A DNA stretch of 10,580 bases from Anaerolineaceae bacterium 46_22. Lineage in GTDB: Bacteria > Chloroflexota > Anaerolineae > Anaerolineales > Anaerolineaceae. Below are positions 1 to 5,949 of the stretch, one piece after another; the stretch's first letter is position 1; every line of letters begins with the position of its first letter. The notes below the pieces were generated by a model, which saw only the letters and a program-made list of their open reading frames with translations, was not told the origin of the DNA and made no database searches. The position numbers and the translations under genes were made by a program. The stretch lies in contig LGHA01000060.1 of the NCBI GenBank assembly GCA_001508595.1, forward strand, positions 1 through 10,580, written 5' to 3'.

Positions 1-225
1 GCCTGCAATGTACCTTCAAAAAAGATTCCTGAAAGGTGGATGATCCCTGATGCATAGTGCTCATTTGGTCGCGTTATGTCCTATTTTGTTGTCAAAGTAT
101 GATAAAATGAATGTAGAAAGTTGTGTTTTGAGGTCAGTTAGATTCACATTTAAAACGGATTTTTGAGTACAATTTTTGGGGTTAACTTCCCAAAGGAAGA
201 GATAAAAAGGGCTTAGATTCAAGTA
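1..225. other. Left flank without a recognisable gene
   Basis: No gene could be recognised here. The plus strand is open from the window edge for 18 codons to a TAG at 55-57 and could be the tail of an upstream gene, but nothing in it identifies a family. The stretch just beyond the transposase stop (about 205-225) probably holds the terminal inverted repeat of the IS30 remnant; the matching repeat is not in the window, so the boundary cannot be set. A small CTTCC/GGAAG hairpin at 186-199 has no T-tract. Confidence 0.3.
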
Positions 226-426
226 TCAAGTGCAGCAGTGATTTTTTAAGATTACCATAGGTTGAACAAAGCCAAGACACTTTCTCGGTCTGGTATTCAA
301 TCTATTTTCTACATAACGAATGTCATTTTTGGATATGTTTTTATAGTTAGTTTCCTTTGGAAAATATTGGCGAATGAGACCATTGGCATTTTCATTGGTT
401 CCTCTTTCCCACGAAGCATATGGACG
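226..426 (-). mobile_element. IS30-family transposase, C-terminal remnant
   Basis: Read on the minus strand from about 426, the sequence translates to PYASWERGTNENANGLIRQY and then FPKETNYKNISKNDIRYVEN and RLNTRPRKCLGF, ending at a TGA (228-226). This is the hallmark end of IS30-family DDE transposases (consensus SWERGTNENTNGLIRQYFPK, then VEDRLNNRPRKCLG) and includes the region of the last catalytic glutamate. Only about 65 residues of a protein normally over 300 long remain; the N-terminal DNA-binding part and the first two catalytic aspartates are absent. The homology stops where the phosphorylase reading frame starts, so the fragment marks a deletion or rearrangement breakpoint. It is non-functional. 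The family call is firm because the motif is long and continuous in one frame; the element's ends are not resolved. Confidence 0.85.
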
Positions 427-1049
427 AGAAGCAAGCCCGATTTCTTGTGAATTCGAAATCTGAGATGGGATACCATCCTATTTACGAAATTGATTTTCGG
501 GGGGAACGATTGGCATTTTTCCACCCCGGTATTGGTGCCCCCTTAGCTGCATCTCTCCTGGAAGAGATGATTGCACGCGGCTGCAGAAGGTTTATTGCTT
601 GCGGCGGCTGCGGTGTTTTGGATAAAGATATTGCTGTTGGGCACTTGCTTGTGCCTGTATCCGCATTGCGAGATGAGGGCACCTCGTATCATTATCTGCC
701 GCCCTCACGTGAGGTAGAGGTGGATCCACAAGCGCTTGCTGCAATAGGGCGTGTCTTTCTGCGCCATGGGATTGAATATTTGAAAACAAAGACCTGGACA
801 ACGGACGCAATTTACAGAGAGACAGCCGATAAGACCAGGATGTATTTGGAAGAAGGCTGCCTGGCTGTAGACATGGAAGCGGCTGCATTTTTTGCCGTTG
901 CTCAATTCAGAAATGTTCATTTTGGGCAAATTTTGTACGGCGGGGATGCCGTTATCCCGAATGAATGGGACGGTCGAGTATGGACGGGCCGAAAAGACAT
1001 TCGGCAGGATTTGTTCTGGTTAGCAGCTGAAGCCGTTTTTGAAATGTGA
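420..1049 (+). pseudogene. Nucleoside phosphorylase, 5'-truncated
   Basis: The product belongs to the PNP/uridine phosphorylase superfamily, which cleaves nucleosides with phosphate in the cytoplasmic salvage pathway. Visible in the 209-residue frame are HPGIGAP (35-41), the glycine-rich CGGCGVL (61-67), DMEAAA (151-156, the ribose-binding MExxA motif) and YGGD (173-176, with the candidate catalytic Asp). The C-terminus LFWLAAEAVFEM looks natural. Family members usually have roughly 40-50 more N-terminal residues, carrying the first strand and part of the phosphate site. Here that part is missing: an in-frame TGA lies at 375-377, and the upstream DNA is an antisense IS30 transposase fragment. 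The ATG at 420 has no Shine-Dalgarno sequence and falls at the junction, so homology probably begins a few codons later. I call it a truncated pseudogene; a short expressed protein is possible but would lack a complete active site. Substrate cannot be told. Confidence 0.75.
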
Positions 1050-1284
1050 GTAAATTACCGCAGGGGGACTGGTTGGGTTTGGACCGGCTGTTGGGCTTTG
1101 GGTGTTTACAGATATCGTGGTTGGGTTCCGGCAGCGGGTACAATAAGTGTCGGACTTTGACTGATCTTGGGCAGCGAATTGTTTGGGATTTCTAATTGTT
1201 CAATGCCAGTACAGGCTGCTATTATGATAATTATGGTAAGAGCTATCACCGACAGGTTCGATAAGTCCAGTTTGATTTATTCAT
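1050..1284 (-). pseudogene. Broken lipoprotein N-terminus
   Basis: On the minus strand an AAAGGA Shine-Dalgarno (about 1308-1303) precedes ATG codons at 1291 and 1284. A third frame reads VIALTIIIIIAACTG, a type II signal peptide whose lipobox IAAC puts the lipidated Cys at 1213-1211. That frame stops at TAA (1108-1106). A neighbouring frame then continues with NPTTISVNTQSPTAGPNPTS followed by PPAVIY, a Pro/Thr/Ser-rich linker like those after the lipid anchor in many Chloroflexota lipoproteins. At least two frameshifts are therefore needed: one between the start codon and the signal peptide, one before the linker. No mature domain follows, because the antisense end of the phosphorylase begins at once. 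I infer the decayed front of an envelope lipoprotein of unknown function. Confidence 0.55.
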
Positions 1285-1353
1285 CGTACATTTAGAAGAA
1301 ATCCTTTCGACTGAACTATAGTATTATTGGGCAAGAATCATTTAGGAGCAAAG

Positions 1354-2652
1354 ATGCCAGATTTAAGATCACAAATTTTTCCTCGAATAAAACAGCACAC
1401 ATTAGGCGGACTTCCCCTGGGGGATGATTTCATTATGCCTTATTATGATGGTTTGTCTCTTGTGAATATCCCGGGCACGATCACCCAATTACTGGGAGCG
1501 CCGGCTTTTGGCAAAGCCCCTTTGGATGAAGCGATTACAAGCCACCTGGGCGGACCCTATAAGAAAGTTGTGCTGCTGCTGGTGGATGCATTGGGGGATG
1601 ATCTGTTCCAGGAAATGTTAACTCCAGAGAGAGATTTGTTTTGGAGTCGCTATTTCGAGAAAGCGATTTTCAGCCCAATCACAAGTATCTCACCGAGCAC
1701 GACAGCGTCAGCCCTTTCCACTTTGTGGACGGGGGAAGGGCCAGCTACCCATGGCATTATCGGTTATGAGATGTGGTCAAAAGAATTAGGCATGATCATG
1801 AATAATATTTTGCACTCGCCTGCCAGTGCCAGGAACGATACCGGGGGATTGTTAAGGTCCGGATTTGATCCTAATGACTTCATTCGAAAGCCCCTTCTCG
1901 GCACACATCTCCGGAATAATGGTGTACAGCCGACGACATTCATCCATTCCAGGATTGCCCATTCTGGGCTTTCAGTGATGCAAATGGAAGATGTGGATGT
2001 TCATACCTTTGTTGACGAAGCCGATCTGTGCATCAGTCTGGCGGATTACATCAACAGCCAGCGCAGACTGCGAGAATATATTTATGTTTATTACAGCGAT
2101 GTGGATACCCTGATGCATCGATACACGGCGAAAGACCCCCGCGTTTTCTTTCAGTTTGAGGCATTTTCATCAATGTTTGAGAAGGCTTTTTTGAATAATT
2201 TGACTAAATCTGCAGCTGAGGATATCCTGCTGATCCTGGTGGCAGACCACGGCTCGATTGCGACACCCATCTACAATCATTATGATCTTTCAAACCATCC
2301 TGCTCTTCTGGATATGCTTGTGATGCAGCCTACCTGTGAAAACCGCCTGGCTTTCTTTTATATCAAACCCGGGAAAGTATCTGATGTACGAGCATATTTT
2401 GAGAAGGCCTGGCCGGAAAAATTTGTGTTGATTGATTCCAAAACTGCGCTTGAAAGCGGCTTGTTTGGGGAGGGTCCGTTTATTAAGAATGTCCAGGATC
2501 GGTTGGGCAACCTGATAGCTGTTCCTAAGGGTGATGCTTATTTGTGGTGGGCACCAAAACCCAACCCGATGGCTGGGCGTCACGGCGGACTCAGCAAAGA
2601 AGAGATGCTGGTTCCCTTTTATGCGCTGCCTTTGCGGTATTTGAAGGGATAA
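1354..2652 (+). CDS. Alkaline phosphatase superfamily phosphodiesterase (PF01663-like)
   Basis: This 432-residue protein has the metal-binding and nucleophile motifs of the type I phosphodiesterase/nucleotide pyrophosphatase family, two-metal enzymes that hydrolyse phosphomono- or diesters. In order: LLLVDALGDD with metal-ligand Asp78; SPSTTASALSTLWTG followed by ATHGI, where Thr117 is the likely nucleophile; YYSDVDTLMHRY with Asp251 and His255; VADHGS with Asp298 and His299; and GRHGGLSKEEM with His410 near the C-terminus. All expected ligands are present, so it should be active; the substrate is unknown. No signal peptide is seen, suggesting a cytoplasmic enzyme. The ATG at 1354 is chosen because AGGAG (1344-1348) lies 5 nt before it; a TTG nine codons upstream would put this site inside the gene. 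The last 62 bp overlap the end of the convergent MFS gene. Confidence 0.88.
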   Translation: MPDLRSQIFPRIKQHTLGGLPLGDDFIMPYYDGLSLVNIPGTITQLLGAPAFGKAPLDEAITSHLGGPYKKVVLLLVDALGDDLFQEMLTPERDLFWSRYFEKAIFSPITSISPSTTASALSTLWTGEGPATHGIIGYEMWSKELGMIMNNILHSPASARNDTGGLLRSGFDPNDFIRKPLLGTHLRNNGVQPTTFIHSRIAHSGLSVMQMEDVDVHTFVDEADLCISLADYINSQRRLREYIYVYYSDVDTLMHRYTAKDPRVFFQFEAFSSMFEKAFLNNLTKSAAEDILLILVADHGSIATPIYNHYDLSNHPALLDMLVMQPTCENRLAFFYIKPGKVSDVRAYFEKAWPEKFVLIDSKTALESGLFGEGPFIKNVQDRLGNLIAVPKGDAYLWWAPKPNPMAGRHGGLSKEEMLVPFYALPLRYLKG

Positions 2653-3886
2653 CCTTTTTATTTACTTCAACAGGAGTCTTTATAGATTTTGGCTTATGAA
2701 GCTTGACTGCCAGGATGTAGATCCCTAAAAGGCTACCATACAAAGCAAGCAGGAATACCGGGATAATTTCTAAGGAGATTCGTCGTGCGAGCACGCCCAT
2801 CAGGCTGGGGATGACAGCCGTGCCAAGACCTGTTGCTGTTATTTGCATCCCAATGGTGTTGGCTGCATTATGGTCGCCCACCCGCACCCGGGTGCCTGAG
2901 GTCATTGCCGGGAAGATGGGGGCAATGGCGAGCCCAATAATTCCTACTGCGAGCACATTCGCAATTTCAGAAGGATTCCAGATCAGCAGTATTGCTCCTA
3001 AGATTGCCCCTATTAATCCAGCATGCACCAGCTTATTAACGCCTATCCGACTGGCGAACATTCCTGCTACAATCCGCCCGATTGTAAATGTAAACCAATA
3101 GCTGCCAGCGAAAAATCCTGCTAAGGTTTCATTAACCCCACGTGACACGGTTAAGAGTGTGTAGGTCCAGGTTCCCAGCGAGTGTTCCGCGCCAACATAT
3201 AGGAAGAACAAAAGAACGCTTAACCAAACTTGCGGCTGTCGCAGAGTCTCACCCATAGGCGTTTGGTATTCTGTCAGTCGTTTTTCACTTTTTCCTGTGC
3301 TTGGCGCATCATTTTGGCGCCACATCCCCAGGGTCGACACAAAACATACTGCCAGGGCAATTTGAAATATGCCAACTACCCGGTAGCCAAAGCGCCATGT
3401 GTTCATGTTTGTTAGACCGAGAGTCATGATGATTGGTCCAATGGTGACGCCCACCCCCCAACTGGCGTGCAGCCACTGCATCAAGCCTTCACCGAAATGT
3501 GCGGCGACATAGGTGTTCAACCCGGCGTCAATCGCACCAGCGCCAAGCCCGGCAAAAACGCCCAGAGCAACCATTACCCACCATTGGGGGGCAAAAGTAT
3601 AACCGATCAGGGCAAAGCCTGTAAGAAAACAACTGGCAGCAAGGACGCGACCAACCCCCACTTTTGAGAGCAAGATGCCATTGAGGAAACTGGAGGTCAT
3701 ATATCCAGCGACAGAGGCGAAAAGCAGCATACCGATCGCATCCAGCGGGATGGAAAAATCAGTGCGAATCGATGGCCAACCGACGCCAAGCAGCCCATCA
3801 GGCAGCCCAAGTGCTACAAAGGCGATAAAAGCCAGCAAAATTACGCCGAGTCTTGGGTAATTATTGACTTTAGTAAAAAATTTCAT
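2591..3886 (-). CDS. MFS transporter
   Basis: A 431-residue major facilitator protein with about 12 hydrophobic segments in two halves, separated by a polar loop around residues 190-215. Segment four carries GLGAGAIDAGLNTY, a pattern I associate with the fucose permease/Bsc6-like branch of the superfamily; charged signatures are GVGRV after helix two and SRIGVNK between helices eight and nine. It should sit in the cytoplasmic membrane as a secondary transporter, but the solute cannot be inferred. The ATG at 3886-3884 has a modest AAAGAGA Shine-Dalgarno. After the last helix (about residue 394) comes a basic 37-residue tail ending KREPASLLC; its last 20 or so residues are encoded opposite the end of the phosphodiesterase gene, so the tail may have arisen by loss of an earlier stop codon. 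The gene appears monocistronic. Confidence 0.85.
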   Translation of the reverse strand: MKFFTKVNNYPRLGVILLAFIAFVALGLPDGLLGVGWPSIRTDFSIPLDAIGMLLFASVAGYMTSSFLNGILLSKVGVGRVLAASCFLTGFALIGYTFAPQWWVMVALGVFAGLGAGAIDAGLNTYVAAHFGEGLMQWLHASWGVGVTIGPIIMTLGLTNMNTWRFGYRVVGIFQIALAVCFVSTLGMWRQNDAPSTGKSEKRLTEYQTPMGETLRQPQVWLSVLLFFLYVGAEHSLGTWTYTLLTVSRGVNETLAGFFAGSYWFTFTIGRIVAGMFASRIGVNKLVHAGLIGAILGAILLIWNPSEIANVLAVGIIGLAIAPIFPAMTSGTRVRVGDHNAANTIGMQITATGLGTAVIPSLMGVLARRISLEIIPVFLLALYGSLLGIYILAVKLHKPKSIKTPVEVNKKVIPSNTAKAAHKREPASLLC

Positions 3887-3947
3887 TGAGATCTCTTTTT
3901 GATTTTAATCCCGCGATGAACACCCGCTGATTTGGTTTCAGGGCATG

Positions 3948-3953
3948 ATTATA
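3948..3953 (-). promoter_or_regulatory. Extended -10 promoter for the MFS gene
   Basis: The minus strand has a perfect TATAAT preceded by TG and one base (an extended -10), about 60 nt before the MFS start codon. No good -35 lies at 16-18 bp, as is common with extended -10 sites. A TCACA-N8-TGTGA dyad (3962-3979) covers the -35 position and could be an operator; that is speculative. Confidence 0.5.
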
Positions 3954-4008
3954 ACACCGCCTCACAACTTTGAGTGTGATGTGCAGCGCTGCCTAGTATA
4001 AAGTGATC

Positions 4009-4040
4009 AAAAAAGCCAGAAGGACTTTTTTCTTCTGGCT
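4009..4040 (-). terminator. Intrinsic terminator of glnA
   Basis: A perfect 9-bp stem, AGCCAGAAG/CTTCTGGCT (arms 4040-4032 and 4022-4014 read on the minus strand), with a 9-nt loop, is followed directly by six T residues (4014-4009) on the minus strand. It starts about 40 nt beyond the glnA stop codon. The plus strand has no T-tract after the stem, so it acts for glnA only and isolates it from the MFS gene. Confidence 0.9.
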
Positions 4041-4078
4041 GTGATTGAAATTGAATACTTGAGAAATTATTCTTAAGT

Positions 4079-5419
4079 TTATGCTGTTGTCAGATAACGG
4101 TTTAACTCCCAATCTGTGACGTGGGTTCTAAAATCTTCCCACTCCGCATAGCGTGATTTTATGAATGCACCCGTCAGGCTTTCACCCAATGCATCTTGAA
4201 GGACCTTATCCCCTTCAAAGGCGCTCATGGCTTCGAGTAACGAGCTGGGCAACATTTCAATCCCTAATTCAACACGCTCATCCTCAGAAAGATCGTAGAC
4301 ATTCAACTGGTTTAATGGCTTGGGGCAGGGCAAATCTTTTTCAATACCGTCCAGACCGGCAGCCAGCATTGCATTGAACGCCAGGTAGGGGTTGGATGAG
4401 GGATCCGGGAAACGTAATTCTAGGCGAACGGTGTCCTGTTTTTCTTTCATTGGTTGGGGAATGCGGATCAACGCTGAACGGTTCACCTGTGCCCACCCGA
4501 TATAAACCGGTGCCTCATATCCCGGCACCAATCGCTTATAGGAATTTACTGTCGGTGCGACCACTGCGCTTGTTGCCCTTGCATGGCGTAATTGACCGGC
4601 AATAAACTTGTAAGCCAATTCAGATAATTTGAATGGGTCATCCCCACTATAAAAGAGGTTGTTACCCTCTAAATCGAATATGGAAAGGTGGCAGTGCATC
4701 CCTGAGCCGTTGATACCAAAGACGGGTTTTGGCATAAAAGAGGCGATCAAGCCATGCTGGGCAGCTATTGCTTTGACCGCATACTTGAGGGTCAGGACGT
4801 TGTCTGCAGTTTTCAGGGCATCGGCAAAACGGAAATCGATCTCGTGCTGTCCCAGGGCGACTTCATGGTGCCCAACCTCAATTTCAAGCCCCATTTCATT
4901 GAGAGCGCTCATTAATTCAGTCCGCACCTGGACGGCTTCATCATTTGCAGAAAAATCAAAATAGCCGCCAACATCGTGCGGCACAGGATGGATATTTTCT
5001 TTGCCATTTTGTAGAAAAAGGAAAAACTCCGGTTCTGGACCGACATTCATGATCCAATTATGTTCTTCCTTCAAACGGGCAAGTCGGCGTTTTAGTACGC
5101 CTCGAGGATCACCTTCGAAGGGCTGTCCATTGGGTTGGTAAATGTCGCATAAAACTCGGGCGCGCTTCATGTCATCCGGCGTCCAGGGCAGTATCGCGTA
5201 AGTGTCCGGATCGACAACCAGGTGCATGTCACTTTCCTGGATTCTCGCAAAGCCTTCCACTGAAGAGCCGTCAAACCAAATCCCGTCTTCCAGCGCTTTC
5301 TCCAACTGGTTGACAGGACCATCCACGCTCTTTACAACGCCGTTCACATCAGTGAATTGAAACGATATGAATTTGATATGATCTTCTTTAATCCGCTTAA
5401 GTACATCCTTGCTGTTCAT
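4079..5419 (-). CDS. glnA: Glutamine synthetase, type I
   Basis: This 446-residue enzyme condenses glutamate and ammonia with ATP to glutamine, the entry point for ammonium assimilation; GSI enzymes act as cytoplasmic dodecamers. The N-terminal beta-grasp has DGSSVEGFARIQESDM (50-65); the catalytic domain has GPEPEFFLF (127-135, metal-ligand Glu129 and Glu131), EVGHHEVALGQHE (181-193), NGSGMHCH (237-244), the Glu flap in PGYEAP (299-304) and RLELRFPDPSSNPYLA (332-347). All catalytic signatures are intact. Length and lack of the ~25-residue insertion place it in the GSI-alpha (Bacillus-like) group, which is not regulated by adenylylation; Arg59 matches the feedback-inhibition Arg62 of the B. 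subtilis enzyme. GGAGG (5428-5424) lies 4 nt before the ATG. The gene is monocistronic, ended by its own terminator, with a glmS-type ribozyme in its leader. Function is certain; control by the ribozyme is inferred. Confidence 0.97.
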   Translation of the reverse strand: MNSKDVLKRIKEDHIKFISFQFTDVNGVVKSVDGPVNQLEKALEDGIWFDGSSVEGFARIQESDMHLVVDPDTYAILPWTPDDMKRARVLCDIYQPNGQPFEGDPRGVLKRRLARLKEEHNWIMNVGPEPEFFLFLQNGKENIHPVPHDVGGYFDFSANDEAVQVRTELMSALNEMGLEIEVGHHEVALGQHEIDFRFADALKTADNVLTLKYAVKAIAAQHGLIASFMPKPVFGINGSGMHCHLSIFDLEGNNLFYSGDDPFKLSELAYKFIAGQLRHARATSAVVAPTVNSYKRLVPGYEAPVYIGWAQVNRSALIRIPQPMKEKQDTVRLELRFPDPSSNPYLAFNAMLAAGLDGIEKDLPCPKPLNQLNVYDLSEDERVELGIEMLPSSLLEAMSAFEGDKVLQDALGESLTGAFIKSRYAEWEDFRTHVTDWELNRYLTTA

Positions 5420-5530
5420 TTTGCCTCCATATTAAATGATGAATTAGTTGTCTGTCAGGACATCAATAAATTGAAGGAATGAATTTGCATACCAGCATGG
5501 ATGCACGCAACCAGGTGTCTACCCCACTAT

Positions 5531-5727
5531 GGTTGATTTGTCCTGTGTGTCACCACACAGTTTTGAACGCCCATTTTATTGAAAGGAAAAATTGGACCCG
5601 TGTTCAGGCCCAGGAGGCTTCCGCTGATTGCTCGATTTTTCCCGGCAAACCGGGTTAGCACTCTCTTACCAGAGAGGAACCTCCACCTCGTCGTCTCAAT
5701 GACTTCCAATTGAGATTCAGCCGCTTA
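5531..5727 (-). ncRNA. glmS-type self-cleaving ribozyme in the glnA leader
   Basis: The glmS ribozyme uses glucosamine-6-phosphate as cofactor to cleave its own mRNA. Read 5' to 3' on the minus strand: cleavage context TAA|GCGGCTGAA (predicted cut 5725/5724); P1 TCTCAAT/ATTGAGA (5715-5709 with 5700-5694); core GACGAGGTGGAGG (5692-5680); ATCGAG (5636-5631); TCAGCGGAAGCCTCC (5627-5613), whose CCTCC closes P2 with GGAGG and whose TCAGC pairs with GCTGA (5721-5717) as P2.2; P3 GGGCC/GGTCC (5611-5607 with 5598-5594); TTCAAAA; P4 CTGTGTG-GTGA-CACACAG (5560-5543); then GACAAATC. Order, spacing and the GNRA loop of P4 agree with Bacillus and Thermoanaerobacter glmS ribozymes as I recall them. Two additional hairpins occupy the segment before ATCGAG. 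The nearest downstream gene is glnA, about 110 nt away, with no glmS between. Identity as a glmS-class RNA is strong; activity and ligand are inferred. Confidence 0.87.
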
Positions 5728-5756
5728 ATTTCCCATTATTCTATTTTTCAATCCCC

Positions 5757-5771
5757 TGACCTAATTGGTCA
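5757..5771. promoter_or_regulatory. TGACC-N5-GGTCA dyad upstream of the glnA leader
   Basis: A perfect 15-bp inverted repeat lies about 32 nt before the predicted ribozyme cleavage site on the glnA side. A possible -10, TAGAAT (minus 5743-5738), would put this dyad over the -35 region, where no good -35 hexamer is seen. That suggests an activator or repressor site for glnA, but the glnA promoter is not securely located. Confidence 0.3.
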
Positions 5772-5850
5772 TCATCACACAAGCCAGATGCAAATCAAAC
5801 TTACCTGACTGAGACTTTTTATACCATAGATTCAATTCTTGAACATGGGA

Positions 5851-5870
5851 AAGTTTGTTAAAGTTTGTTA
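5851..5870 (+). repeat. 10-bp tandem repeat, aagtttgtta x2
   Basis: Two perfect head-to-tail copies, one helical turn apart, end 14 bp before the -35 box of the ATPase promoter. The position fits a binding site for a regulator working from one DNA face, but chance in AT-rich DNA is possible. Confidence 0.45.
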
Positions 5871-5884
5871 ATCAAAATTCACCC

Positions 5885-5912
5885 TTGACATAGAACAAAA
5901 ATTCTATATAAT
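5885..5912 (+). promoter_or_regulatory. Consensus sigma-70 promoter of the ATPase operon
   Basis: TTGACA (5885-5890) and TATAAT (5907-5912) are both perfect consensus hexamers with a 16-bp spacer. They lie 38 nt before the ATG at 5950 on the same strand. Such a strong promoter usually needs a repressor, consistent with the LexA-type box directly downstream. Confidence 0.85.
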
Positions 5913-5914
5913 TA

Positions 5915-5926
5915 GAACATAAGTTC
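5915..5926 (+). promoter_or_regulatory. LexA-type (SOS) operator GAAC-ATAA-GTTC
   Basis: This is an exact match to GAAC-N4-GTTC, the core of the LexA/DinR box known in Bacillus and other Gram-positive-type bacteria. It begins 2 bp after the -10 box and so covers the expected transcription start, a classic repressor position. A degenerate second copy, GAAC-AAAA-ATTC (5893-5904), lies in the promoter spacer. That the host LexA uses this motif is inferred. Confidence 0.65.
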
Positions 5927-5949
5927 GAATATCAGAACAGGAGCATAAA

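Noticed and set aside
262..450. 62-codon plus-strand frame starting with TTG
   Set aside because: The opposite strand encodes a clear IS30 transposase end over most of it; the hydrophobic look is a by-product of AT-rich antisense sequence.
1327..1353. TTG start nine codons before the phosphodiesterase ATG
   Set aside because: The AGGAG site at 1344-1348 serves the ATG at 1354.
3962..3979. TCACA-N8-TGTGA, resembling a CRP site
   Set aside because: The half-sites are in the reverse order to the CRP consensus (TGTGA-N6-TCACA) and the spacing is wrong; kept only as a possible operator.
5527..5709. 60-codon minus-strand frame in the glnA leader
   Set aside because: It runs through the ribozyme helices, which explain the conservation pattern; no protein motif and no Shine-Dalgarno.
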